Shown piece by piece: positions 54,111 to 62,457 of a DNA stretch of 64,000 nucleotides. The stretch spans positions 21,393 through 85,392 of the forward strand of contig JAJPJX010000069.1 of NCBI GenBank assembly GCA_021324015.1, given 5' to 3'. Position 1 is the first letter of the stretch, and every line of letters begins with the position of its first letter. A model generated the notes under the pieces. The model was not told the origin of the DNA. It saw nothing but the letters and a program-made list of their open reading frames with translations, and did no database searches. The translations under genes and the position numbers were made by a program. The stretch is from Solibacteraceae bacterium (GTDB lineage Bacteria; Acidobacteriota; Terriglobia; Bryobacterales; Bryobacteraceae).

Positions 54111-54251
54111 ATGGTGAGTCTCATTACCCTTCTCACGGCCTGGATGGTTTTGGTGTCTTCCCCGTCGTGCGGAAGCATCACGGAGGGTCCCGATCAACGC
54201 AACCAGACCGAGCCGCAGGGCATGAAAGCACGCTCACAAAGGAGGTTGTAA
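54111..54251 (+). CDS. Small exported peptide (46 residues)
   Basis: A short frame with a strong AGGAGG (54101-54106) four bases upstream. It reads MVSLITLLTAWMVLVSSPSC, a convincing signal peptide followed by a cysteine that may be a non-canonical lipoprotein site. The tail is polar and basic (about 25 residues). Its TAA overlaps the ATG of the LamG gene (TAATG), so it is translated first from the regulated promoter. No homologue was recognised. It could be a true small lipoprotein or a leader peptide that couples translation. Confidence 0.55.
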   Translation: MVSLITLLTAWMVLVSSPSCGSITEGPDQRNQTEPQGMKARSQRRL

Positions 54252-55351
54252 TGGGCTATCGAGTCTTCGCATCCGCGCTGCTTGTGCTGCAGAGCGCCGC
54301 AGCAGGCAATTTTGCCCTTCAGTTTGGGAATCCCGGCTCAAGCGTGCTCGTTCTCAATTCGGCAAGCCTCAATATTTCGGGCCCGATCACTGTAGAGGCG
54401 TGGGTCAAAGCTGATCCAGCGATACTCGACAACTTCTACAATTTTATAGTGTCGAAGCAGCTGTACGGAACCGGCTACACGCTGTTGTCCATTGTCAGTA
54501 CCACCAATCCGACCGAGAGACCCTTTCAGTTTGAAGCGAACTCGGTGAACGGCGATTTCCATCTTCAGGGTACTTCTCCTGTGCCGATATCAGTGTGGAC
54601 ACACGTCGCTGGGGTGTGGAGCCAGGACGGAGTTGCAAGGCTCTATGTAAACGGAAGGCTGGACGCGTCGCGTTCCGTCCCCGCACCTCCAGTTGCGAAT
54701 AATCAGAACCTGTACATAGGCAACAGCTTGTTCGGGGATAGTTACCGCTGGCACGGTTTGATTGATGAACTTCGAATCTGGAATGCTGCGAGATCTCAGA
54801 ACGATATCAATCAATCGATGTTCCTTTCCATCAGTACGAGTTACCCGGGCCTCGTTGCGAGATGGGGGTTCGACGAAGGTTCTGGGACCGTCGCTCACGA
54901 CTCAAGTGGAAACCATAACGACGGAAGCGTGTCACAAGCAAACTGGGTATCTGCAGATGACTTGGTACTGTTGCCCACGCCGCCGCCTCCGATAACATCC
55001 TGCTCCAATGACATCAGCGGGAAAACGCTGGTTACCAGATCACCAACACATTACATATATCCTTCGCAGTATGAGTTTTCACAGACAATCTCGGTAACGA
55101 ATACGAGCGGCTCCACACTCAACGGGCCGTTATTTCTGGTGATCGACGGCCTAACGCCCGGCGTATTCGTACTCGGGAATCAGCTCATTACACACTGTGG
55201 CTCACCGAACGGAAGCTATTTAATACCTCTGAATGCTGGTATGGCGCTCCAGGCCGGGCAGCTTACGGCCGCGCTCCTCGTCTTCACAACGCAAGGCGTG
55301 TACTCCTTTTCCTATACAACGCGAGTGTTTCAAGGTATGCCTAGCAATTAG
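54251..55351 (+). CDS. Secreted LamG-like (concanavalin-type) domain protein
   Basis: 366 residues. After a signal peptide (MGYRVFASALLVLQSAAAG) there is a LamG-like jelly-roll domain at about 20-235 (ITVEAWVKADPAI, GVARLYVNGRLDASR, and WHGLIDELRIWNAARSQNDI, which is very typical). A second beta-rich domain of about 110 residues follows (QTISVTNTSGSTLNGPLFLVIDGL). AAAGGAGG at 54238-54245 precedes the ATG by five bases. GC content is visibly lower than in most of the window, which suggests acquisition. Likely carbohydrate or surface binding. Confidence 0.78.
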   Translation: MGYRVFASALLVLQSAAAGNFALQFGNPGSSVLVLNSASLNISGPITVEAWVKADPAILDNFYNFIVSKQLYGTGYTLLSIVSTTNPTERPFQFEANSVNGDFHLQGTSPVPISVWTHVAGVWSQDGVARLYVNGRLDASRSVPAPPVANNQNLYIGNSLFGDSYRWHGLIDELRIWNAARSQNDINQSMFLSISTSYPGLVARWGFDEGSGTVAHDSSGNHNDGSVSQANWVSADDLVLLPTPPPPITSCSNDISGKTLVTRSPTHYIYPSQYEFSQTISVTNTSGSTLNGPLFLVIDGLTPGVFVLGNQLITHCGSPNGSYLIPLNAGMALQAGQLTAALLVFTTQGVYSFSYTTRVFQGMPSN

Positions 55352-55358
55352 GAGAATC

Positions 55359-56129
55359 ATGCGCATCCAGATTCAAGCTTGTATCGGCTTGGCGATGGCC
55401 ATAGGCGTAGCAACCGGAACAACGATTGACGTGCAATTGAACACCGCACCGCTAGTTGGCGAAACGGCCGGTCCGTTTTCCCTGGCTTTTCAGCTAACAG
55501 ACGGTAGTGGCACTGGAGATGCTAACAATATCATCACCGTAAATAACTTCCAATTTGGTGGCGGTGCGCCTGCCGGCAGTTCAACGATATTCGGCGGTGC
55601 GGGAGGCGAAGTGACTTCGACCGTAAGTTTGGTTGACAGTACTTTCCTCAGTTTCCTGATACAGCCCTTCACACCGGGCGCGAACTTGAGTTTCACCATA
55701 TCGACAACGACCATCGCTGACCAAGGCGGTACGCTGGATCAGTTCTCGTTCGCCATTCTCGACAGTACTGGAACGGCGATTCCTACGCAGGGCGGCCCCT
55801 ACTTTGATGTTTTCCTTGCGGTAGATCTGAATTCACCACCGAACATCCAGACATTCGCCAGTGATACGACGCGACTGCCTGCTGCCGGCGGGCCACCGAT
55901 TGCTATGGAGGCCCCGTCGGCTAAAGTAGTGCCGGAGCCGAGTTCGTTATCGTTTTTGGTGCTTGGCGTCTTCGCACTGTTGCTCAGGTGCTGGTCGTGG
56001 CCGGAATCCAGGTTGACAGAGGCGGAATCGGCGCGATCAATTAGGGGCAGATCGCCATTACGTGACGTGGTGCGAGCCGGCTCAGGCAGTGCCGATCCTG
56101 ATGCCGCCCCCTCACGCCGGGGATGTTGA
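55359..56129 (+). CDS. PEP-CTERM sorting-domain exported protein
   Basis: 256 residues with a signal peptide (to about 22), a beta-rich domain with glycine-rich turns, then VPEPSSLSFLVLGVFALLL, a PEP-CTERM sorting signal with its transmembrane helix (about 190-208). Such proteins are cut and anchored by exosortase and linked to exopolysaccharide. The usual short basic tail is replaced by about 48 further residues (RSIRGRSPLRDVVRAG...), so a stop was probably lost by mutation or rearrangement near 56000. AGGAG (55350-55354) precedes the ATG. It is coupled to the LamG gene and is likewise low in GC. No exosortase lies in the window. Confidence 0.72.
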   Translation: MRIQIQACIGLAMAIGVATGTTIDVQLNTAPLVGETAGPFSLAFQLTDGSGTGDANNIITVNNFQFGGGAPAGSSTIFGGAGGEVTSTVSLVDSTFLSFLIQPFTPGANLSFTISTTTIADQGGTLDQFSFAILDSTGTAIPTQGGPYFDVFLAVDLNSPPNIQTFASDTTRLPAAGGPPIAMEAPSAKVVPEPSSLSFLVLGVFALLLRCWSWPESRLTEAESARSIRGRSPLRDVVRAGSGSADPDAAPSRRGC

Positions 56130-56298
56130 GGCCGAAGCCGCGGTCGGTGGGCAGATGGCCGGAGCCGCCCAGGTGCCACCTGCCGGTCGCTCCGCGCGGA
56201 AACCGCGCGGCGGAAGCATCTCCGCGAGGGTACGTCCCAGGCGCCGGCAGACAGAGCAAACCCGGGAAGCCGGAGGTCATTCACGACCCTCCCGGGAG

Positions 56299-57690
56299 TC
56301 AGCGCTGGCCGGTCACGCGGATCTTGCCCATGGTGTACCAGCCGTCCGGCTGGATGCCGGCGATGGCCAGCTTCACTTTGGGCTCCCGCGTTTGCGGGTC
56401 CACCAGACCCAGTTGCAGGTCGTACTCGCCGGGGGCCAGGCCGGCGGGCACGAACACCGCGCCGTCGTAGAGGTTGTCGCCCGGCAGCCACTGGCGGATA
56501 TCCGCGGCGGTCAGCAGGATGTGGGAGGCGCTTCCACCTTTCAGCCGCAGCGCCAGCGGGAACTGGTGATAGATGGGCGCCACTCCCTTGTTCTCCCACC
56601 AGGACGTGAAAGCGATCTTCCCCAGCGGCGCGACTTCGGCGGGATAGGTGAACTTACGCAGCACGAAACGGTAGCCCATCTTTTTCAGCCAGCGCTCAAC
56701 GTTCGGCTTCCACTCTTCGGGCACGGGCGAGGATTTCCCGTTGAACGAGGAGATGTGCCACTTGAGCGACTGGTCGATGATGTAGTCCACGTCCCAGCCT
56801 TTGTCCTTCCAGGTCTGCATGACCCAGCAGACTTCCAGGCTCACGGGGCCTTTTCGCCAGGCGTCGCGCATGCCGAACTGGATGATGCCCTCGGGGTAGT
56901 AATCCAGCATGTGGGACCAGGTGGGGCTGAAACCGCCCATGTCGCCCAGGCAGTCCACGCGCCAGCCCACGTTGCGCTTGGAGATGCCGTAGCCGTTGGT
57001 CTTGGCATCGGTGAGCAGCATGACCAGCGGGGTCCGGGGGAACGCTTCGAGATAAGCGTTGACCAGGGCTTCGCGGGTGGGCTCGGTCAGCATTTCCGAA
57101 CCGGCGCCCTCGCCCCACGCGCCGACGATGGAGAGGTCCACGCTCTCCAGGTCCGGACTCCCGTCGTAGCGCTGCCCCAGGGCGCGCACCATGGCCCCGA
57201 AATAGCGCGCATAGCGCGGGTCCTCGGGATCGGTACGCCACTTGGCCAGCATCTTCTTGCCGGATTCGTCGCCCACCATGGCGCGATACCAGTCCGGCAC
57301 ATCGTTGTCCGGATTGGTGCCGTATGGGGCCACCCGCAGCATCAGGGTCTGGCCGCGCGAGTGCGCCGTGCGCATCGCCTGATCGATCAGCTCCCAGTTG
57401 TATTTCTCCTCGGCCGGCTCGATGAACTTCCAGTAGATACGGAAATAGGCGATGGAGGTCATCGGATGCTGCTTGCTTTCCAGGCTCCCGCGGAACGGCT
57501 GATAGACGATCGGGTACCCCTCGGTCCACTTCTGGCCCGAGTTCAATTCGTCTCCGTTGAACCGCTGGAAGGTCATGAATCCGATGCCCGGATTGACCAG
57601 CACATCGTCGATTTCGTGCGGGCGCACGGTCACACTCTGCTGCGCGGCGCCAGCAGCCGCCAGCAGGAACAGGGCAACCCAGGTATGCAT
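56299..57690 (-). CDS. Exported DUF4832-type (glycosidase-like TIM barrel) protein
   Basis: 463 residues. MHTWVALFLLAAAGAAQQ is a signal peptide. The N-terminal two thirds look like a GH-A-type barrel (NPGIGFMTFQRF, MTSIAYFRIYWKFIEPAEEKYNW, LRVAPYG, VGAWGEG) and the C-terminal part is a beta-sandwich (SWWENKGVAPIYHQFPLALRLKG), the layout of DUF4832/DUF4874 proteins. Glutamates at strand ends (GEGAGSE) could be catalytic, but the activity is unknown. The ATG at 57690 is preferred to 57726. A perfect TATAAT -10 box lies upstream on the minus strand (57715-57710). Confidence 0.75.
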   Translation of the reverse strand: MHTWVALFLLAAAGAAQQSVTVRPHEIDDVLVNPGIGFMTFQRFNGDELNSGQKWTEGYPIVYQPFRGSLESKQHPMTSIAYFRIYWKFIEPAEEKYNWELIDQAMRTAHSRGQTLMLRVAPYGTNPDNDVPDWYRAMVGDESGKKMLAKWRTDPEDPRYARYFGAMVRALGQRYDGSPDLESVDLSIVGAWGEGAGSEMLTEPTREALVNAYLEAFPRTPLVMLLTDAKTNGYGISKRNVGWRVDCLGDMGGFSPTWSHMLDYYPEGIIQFGMRDAWRKGPVSLEVCWVMQTWKDKGWDVDYIIDQSLKWHISSFNGKSSPVPEEWKPNVERWLKKMGYRFVLRKFTYPAEVAPLGKIAFTSWWENKGVAPIYHQFPLALRLKGGSASHILLTAADIRQWLPGDNLYDGAVFVPAGLAPGEYDLQLGLVDPQTREPKVKLAIAGIQPDGWYTMGKIRVTGQR

Positions 57691-57709
57691 AGGCCGGTTT
57701 CCGAATCCG

Positions 57710-57715
57710 ATTATA
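57710..57715 (-). promoter_or_regulatory. -10 box of the DUF4832 gene
   Basis: TATAAT read on the minus strand, 19 bp before the ATG at 57690. The -35 candidate 17 bp upstream (CTGCAA) is weak. The 65-bp gap to the selenoprotein start must also hold a promoter for the plus-strand operon. Confidence 0.5.
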
Positions 57716-57755
57716 GGACCCTGCACCCTGCCTTGCAGGCTGGCATACTGGGGCT

Positions 57756-58088
57756 ATGCAACTCTATCTGAAACCGACCTGAACCACCTGCCGCAAAGCG
57801 AGGAGTTTCCTCCGCGAAAAGGGCCTCGAATTCGACGAGGTGGACTTGAGCCGAGGGCTGCCGGTCCAGGAACTGGAGCAGTTGATCGGCCAGCGGGATT
57901 ACAAGCTGTTTCTGAATACCCGGAACGAGCTGTATCGCGAGCGCAACATGAAGGAGCATCCGCCCTCCCGCGACGAAGCGCTCGAGCTCATGTCCCGGAA
58001 CCCCAACCTGATCAAGCGTCCGATCTTCGTGAAAGGCCGCCGGATGGCCCTGGGCTTCGACCCCGCGGAGGTGGAGAAGCTGCTATAA
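57756..58088 (+). CDS. Selenocysteine-containing ArsC/Spx-like oxidoreductase (TGA read through)
   Basis: A 110-residue thioredoxin-fold protein. It reads MQLYLKP-T, then TGA (57780-57782), then TTCRKARSFLREKGLEFDEV, and continues without a break to FDPAEVEKLL. Homologues normally have KPTCTTCRK here, so the TGA falls exactly on the first cysteine of CxxC, giving a UxxC motif. The rest is intact: RDYKLFLNTRNELYRERNMK, PNLIKRPIFVKGRRMALGF. Length is normal for the family. A SECIS-like hairpin follows. Known ArsC relatives reduce arsenate or other thiol substrates; the substrate here is not certain. A nonsense mutation or sequencing error is the alternative. It is 47 bp upstream of the fucosidase gene. 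Confidence 0.75.
57798..57815 (+). promoter_or_regulatory. SECIS-like hairpin after the in-frame TGA
   Basis: Inside the coding region, GAGGA (57800-57804) pairs perfectly with TCCTC (57808-57812) around the triloop GTT. The stem is extended by GC (57798-57799) to GC (57814-57815) past one bulged C (57813). The loop G at 57805 is 22 bases after the TGA, within the usual bacterial SECIS range, and the loop begins with G as expected. The canonical GGU loop and bulged U are not seen. Confidence 0.5.
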
Positions 58089-58135
58089 CTCCATCCGGCC
58101 AGTCCGGTATAAGCTGCTTACGAGGCATCCGAACC

Positions 58136-59677
58136 ATGCACATGCTACGCCGCCCCGGTTGGGCCATCGCCGCCGCGCTGGTTGCCCCAACAGCCTGCCT
58201 GCTGGCGCAAAGTTACCAGGAGAAGATCGCGCGGGCCCTGGCACGCGTGGACGCCGCCGTGGCGCAGGGCCCCTACCAGGCTGCCTGGTCCTCGCTCGAG
58301 ACGTACAGCGTCCCCGCGTGGTATCGCGACGCCAAGTTCGGCATCTTCATCCACTGGGGAGTCTATTCGGTGCCGGCCTTCGGCAATGAGTGGTACCCGC
58401 GCAACATGTACCTCCAGGGCGACAAGGTGTTCCAGCACCACGTCGCCACCTACGGGCCGCAGTCGCGCTTCGGCTACAAGGATTTCATCCCGCAATTCAA
58501 AGCCGAGAAGTTCGATCCCGCCCACTGGGCCGAGCTTTTCCGCAAGGCGGGGGCGAAATACGTCGTGCCGGTGGCGGAGCACCATGACGGCTTCCCCATG
58601 TACAACTGCAGCTTCACCGATTGGAGCGCAGCCAAGATGGGGCCGCGGCGCGACATCGTGGGCGAACTCGCTGCGGCGGTGCGCCGGGAGGGGCTCCACT
58701 TCGGCGCATCGTCCCACCGCGCCGAGCACTGGTGGTTCTTCGAGGGCGGCACGAAGTTCGACTCCGACGTGCGCGACCCGCGCTATGCCGGTCTCTACGG
58801 TCCGGCCCGGCCTCGCAACACCCAGCCTGACCAGGCGTATCTCAACGACTGGCTGGCGCGCACTTCGGAGATCGTGGACAAATATCAACCCGAGCTGATC
58901 TGGTTCGACTGGTGGATCGAGCAGCCAGTCTTTCAGCCCTACCTGCAACGCTTCGCCGCGTTCTACTACAACCGCGGGGCGCAGTGGCGCAAAGGCGTGG
59001 CCATCAACTATAAGAACAAGTCGTTCCCCGACCACGCCGCGGTGCTGGATATCGAACGCGGCCAACTGGGACAACTGCGACCCCTGTTCTGGCAGACGGA
59101 CACCTCCATCAGCGAGAAGTCCTGGGGCTACATCCGGGACGACAAGATCCGCGACCCGGGCTCGCTGGTCACCCAACTGGTGGACATCGTGAGCAAGAAC
59201 GGAACGCTGCTCCTGAATATCGGACCGCGCCCCGACGGGACCATCCCGGAAGAGGCCGAAAAGACCCTGCTGGCCATCGGGCAGTGGCTTTCGGTCAACG
59301 GCGAAGCCATCTATGGCACGCGTCCCTGGAAAGTCTACGGGGAAGGACCCACGCAGGTGGCGGCCGGGTCGTTCAACGATACGAAGACCCGCGCGTACAC
59401 CGCTGAAGACATCCGCTTTACGCAGAAGGGCGACACGCTGTATGCCATCGCGCTGGCCTGGCCCGAAGGCGGCAAGCTGACCGTGAAGTCTTTGGCCTCG
59501 GGATCTCCTCTCACTTCGCGAACCATCCGGACGGTGCGCCTTCTCGGTTCGCCGGCCAGGCTGAAGTGGCGCCGGGAGGCCGGGGGCCTGACCATCGACC
59601 TGCCCGCGCAGAAACCGGGCGACTATGCCTTTGCCTTCCAGATCTCGCCGGTGGATCCGGCGCCGGTGAAGGAATAG
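58136..59677 (+). CDS. Alpha-L-fucosidase (GH29), exported
   Basis: 513 residues. Signal peptide about 1-25, then the GH29 barrel: KFGIFIHWGVYSVPAF, YVVPVAEHHDGFPMY, then ELIWFDWWIEQP with the nucleophile Asp258, and LLLNIGPRPDGTIPEE near the end of the barrel, followed by a C-terminal beta-sandwich. It removes alpha-L-fucosyl residues from plant or microbial glycans. The ATG at 58136 is preferred over the longer open frame, which would run back through the selenoprotein gene. It leads a tight operon with GH51, aldose epimerase, bicupin and response regulator genes. Confidence 0.93.
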   Translation: MHMLRRPGWAIAAALVAPTACLLAQSYQEKIARALARVDAAVAQGPYQAAWSSLETYSVPAWYRDAKFGIFIHWGVYSVPAFGNEWYPRNMYLQGDKVFQHHVATYGPQSRFGYKDFIPQFKAEKFDPAHWAELFRKAGAKYVVPVAEHHDGFPMYNCSFTDWSAAKMGPRRDIVGELAAAVRREGLHFGASSHRAEHWWFFEGGTKFDSDVRDPRYAGLYGPARPRNTQPDQAYLNDWLARTSEIVDKYQPELIWFDWWIEQPVFQPYLQRFAAFYYNRGAQWRKGVAINYKNKSFPDHAAVLDIERGQLGQLRPLFWQTDTSISEKSWGYIRDDKIRDPGSLVTQLVDIVSKNGTLLLNIGPRPDGTIPEEAEKTLLAIGQWLSVNGEAIYGTRPWKVYGEGPTQVAAGSFNDTKTRAYTAEDIRFTQKGDTLYAIALAWPEGGKLTVKSLASGSPLTSRTIRTVRLLGSPARLKWRREAGGLTIDLPAQKPGDYAFAFQISPVDPAPVKE

Positions 59678-59679
59678 CC

Positions 59680-61254
59680 ATGAAGACCACGCGCCGCGCC
59701 TGGATTTCCACCGCCGCGGGGCTGCCTGGTCTCGCTTCGAGCGCGCTGCTGCGCGCGCAGGAGACCGACGTAACCCGGGTCAAGATCGACGCCGAACAGG
59801 TGATTGCCCGGGTGAACCCGATGATCTTCGGCAGCTTCATCGAGCACCTGGGGCGCTGCATTTACGGCGGCATTTACGAGGAAGGCTCGCCGCTCTCCGA
59901 TTCCCAGGGCTTCCGCAAGGACGTGCTGGGCGCGGTGGAGCGCCTGCGCCTGCCCATCCTGCGCTGGCCCGGCGGCAATTTCGTCTCCTCCTATCACTGG
60001 GAGGACGGCGTGGGGCCCAAGGACAGCCGCCCGCGCCGCTTCGACACGGCCTGGTACGCCGAAGAGTCCAATCGCTTCGGCACCAACGAGTTCCTCGAAT
60101 ACTGCCGCCGCATCCGCTCGGAGCCGTACATCTGCGTGAACCTGGGCACGGGCGGCATCCAGGAGGCCGCCAACTGGGTGGAATACTGCAACAGCGCCGG
60201 GAACACGTACTACGCCAACCTGCGGCGCAAGCACGGCTACCCGGAGCCGCACGGCGTCAAATATTGGGGCCTGGGCAACGAGATTTACGGGATCTGGCAG
60301 GCCGGCCACAAAAACGCCGAGGATTACGCCAAGATCGCCCTGGAAGCCGGCAAGCTGATGAAGTGGACGGATCCTTCCATCCACCTGATTGCCTGCGGCG
60401 CCACGCCGGAATGGAACGCCACGGTGCTCGATGTCGTGGGCCCCATCGCCGACTATCTCTCCGTGCATCTCTATGTGGGCGGCGACGATTACTACGAATT
60501 ACTGGCCACCATCCGCCGGGCGGAGCACCTGCTGCGTGTCACCGACAGCGTCATCGAGGTGGCCGAAGCCAAACGCCTCGCTTCGGCTCCCGCGGGCAAC
60601 ATCGGATTTCCCGTGCGCGGCAAGCGCATCGAGATCGCCTTCGACGAGTGGAATGTCTGGTACCGCCGCCGGGACGGACGGGAGCGCGCGGTCCGCAACA
60701 AGCTCGAAGAGCCCTACAACCTGCGCGACGCGCTGTGGACCGCGTCCATGATTCACCTGTTCCAGCGCTGGGGAGACAAGGTCACCATGGCCAACCTGGC
60801 GCAACTGGTGAACGTGATCGCGCCCATCATCACCAGCCCCACGGGCATGTACCTGCAACCGACTTTCTTTCCGCTGGAACTGTACCGCCGGGAGTCCGGG
60901 CGGCAGGCGCTGCACACCTGGACCCACGGGCCGTCTTTTACGAGCCGGCAGTTCGGCGCGGTCGAATACCTGGACGTGTGCGCCACGCGGGACGAGCAGG
61001 GCGCCCTGGCCATCGGGGTGGTGAACCGCCACAAGGACCGCGCCCTGCGGGCCGAAATTCAGGTGGAAGGCATGGAGGTGCGCCGCGCGGGCAAGATCTA
61101 CACGATCGATGGCCCCTCGCCGGGCGCCCGGAACACTTTCGAGAACCCCGGCGCGGTGGGCGTCTCCGCGCGGGACCACGCGGGCTTCGGGCCCCGCTTC
61201 GCGCTCGAGTTTCCGCCGCATTCCGTGTCGCTGCTCAAGATTTGGCCGGCGTGA
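59680..61254 (+). CDS. Alpha-L-arabinofuranosidase (GH51), Tat-exported
   Basis: 524 residues. The N-terminus MKTTRRAWISTAAGLPG is a twin-arginine-like signal. The GH51 barrel has acid/base Glu201 in WGLGNEIYG and nucleophile Glu323 in IAFDEWNVWY, plus RWPGGNFVSSYHW. A C-terminal beta domain follows. It releases L-arabinose from arabinan or arabinoxylan side chains. Many GH51 enzymes are cytoplasmic, so export is notable. It starts 2 bp after the fucosidase stop. Confidence 0.93.
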   Translation: MKTTRRAWISTAAGLPGLASSALLRAQETDVTRVKIDAEQVIARVNPMIFGSFIEHLGRCIYGGIYEEGSPLSDSQGFRKDVLGAVERLRLPILRWPGGNFVSSYHWEDGVGPKDSRPRRFDTAWYAEESNRFGTNEFLEYCRRIRSEPYICVNLGTGGIQEAANWVEYCNSAGNTYYANLRRKHGYPEPHGVKYWGLGNEIYGIWQAGHKNAEDYAKIALEAGKLMKWTDPSIHLIACGATPEWNATVLDVVGPIADYLSVHLYVGGDDYYELLATIRRAEHLLRVTDSVIEVAEAKRLASAPAGNIGFPVRGKRIEIAFDEWNVWYRRRDGRERAVRNKLEEPYNLRDALWTASMIHLFQRWGDKVTMANLAQLVNVIAPIITSPTGMYLQPTFFPLELYRRESGRQALHTWTHGPSFTSRQFGAVEYLDVCATRDEQGALAIGVVNRHKDRALRAEIQVEGMEVRRAGKIYTIDGPSPGARNTFENPGAVGVSARDHAGFGPRFALEFPPHSVSLLKIWPA

Positions 61255-61269
61255 TACGCTGTTTCACTG

Positions 61270-62457
61270 ATGCCGCCGCGCCGTGCCTGTTTCGTGATCG
61301 CCTGCGGAGTCTGGCTCGCGGCCTGCTCCGGCCCCAAGTCATCCGCTCCCGCCTCCGCGTTCCAAGCCGCGGAAGCGGCGGTGACCGTGGGCGGGCGCAA
61401 GGCCGTCACGCTGACCCAGAGCCACACCGCAAACTCCAACGTGCCGCAGATTCTCGGCGTGGACATCCTGCCCGGCCGCGGCATGAATATCTACCAGGTA
61501 CGCGCCTACCTGCCGGGGCGCGGCGAGACGAACCTGCTGGAGGCGCCTTCGCTCGAGGAGGCGGCCCGCCTGATGGACGGCGGCCCGGACGACGCGAATG
61601 CCAGCCAGTCCTTCCGCATGGGCGGAGCGATCCTTGTGCCCTTCGCGAATCGCATCCGCGGCCAGCTTCTGCCTGACGGCCGGACGCTCGAAACCACCAT
61701 TCTGGGCAAGAAAGTGCGGCTGGTGGCCAACTGGAAAGGCAAGAACCCCAGGGCCGAGCCGCATGCCATGCACGGCCTGATTCTAGGTACGCCCATGGAC
61801 AAGGTGGATCTGGCTTCCACCAGCGAGGAAGCCTCCGCCACCGCCACCCTGGACGCCGGCGATTTCGGCGGCCACTGGCTCTCGAAGACCGCCCTGGCGA
61901 TACACGCTTCGCTGCGGGCCGCGGCTTTCCGCTTCGATGTGACGGCCAGGAACGTGGGCGCCGCCGACCTGCCCATCGGTATCGGCTGGCATCCGTATTT
62001 CGTTTTTCCCAGCGGCGACCGCGAGCAGGCCCGCCTGCACATTCCCGCGCGCCAAACGGCCGTGGTGGACAATTACGACGACGTGTTTCCTACTGGCCAA
62101 CTGGTCCCGGTGGCCGGTACGCCCTACGATTTCTCCAGCCCGCAGGGCGCTCCTCTGGCCAAGCTATTCCTGGACGACTGCTTTGTGGACCTGGAGAAGA
62201 ACGCCGACGGCCAGGCCGTGGCCGAAGTCATCGATCCCAAAGCCCGGTACGGCCTGCGCGTGCGGGCGCTTTCCCCGGAAGTTTCGGCCTTCCAGGCCTA
62301 CGCTCCCGTGGACAAGAACTTCGTGGCCTTGGAGCCGCAGTTCAACTGGGCCGACCCCTACAGCCCGATCTGGAAGGGAAAGAACACCGGCATGAAAGTG
62401 CTCAAGCCGGGCGAATCGGTGACTTACTCGGTGCAATTGGAGCTGTATGTACCCTGA
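61270..62457 (+). CDS. Aldose 1-epimerase-like lipoprotein
   Basis: 395 residues with a lipoprotein signal, VIACGVWLAACSG (lipobox LAAC, cysteine at about 19). The galactose mutarotase fold shows the catalytic base region HAMHGL, IGIGWHPYFVFP with the conserved histidine, and FALEPQFNW-like FVALEPQFNWADP near the end, with the conserved glutamate. It would interconvert alpha and beta anomers of sugars freed by the two glycosidases on the periplasmic side. It overlaps the bicupin gene by 11 bp. Confidence 0.85.
   Translation: MPPRRACFVIACGVWLAACSGPKSSAPASAFQAAEAAVTVGGRKAVTLTQSHTANSNVPQILGVDILPGRGMNIYQVRAYLPGRGETNLLEAPSLEEAARLMDGGPDDANASQSFRMGGAILVPFANRIRGQLLPDGRTLETTILGKKVRLVANWKGKNPRAEPHAMHGLILGTPMDKVDLASTSEEASATATLDAGDFGGHWLSKTALAIHASLRAAAFRFDVTARNVGAADLPIGIGWHPYFVFPSGDREQARLHIPARQTAVVDNYDDVFPTGQLVPVAGTPYDFSSPQGAPLAKLFLDDCFVDLEKNADGQAVAEVIDPKARYGLRVRALSPEVSAFQAYAPVDKNFVALEPQFNWADPYSPIWKGKNTGMKVLKPGESVTYSVQLELYVP

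Noticed and set aside
55799..56599. 266-residue minus-strand frame across the PEP-CTERM gene end
   Set aside because: Arginine/proline-rich shadow of two real genes, without family features.
57557..58135. Plus-strand frame that would extend the alpha-L-fucosidase to 706 residues
   Set aside because: It crosses the ArsC-like gene in another frame and lacks a signal peptide at its start; the ATG at 58136 begins with one.
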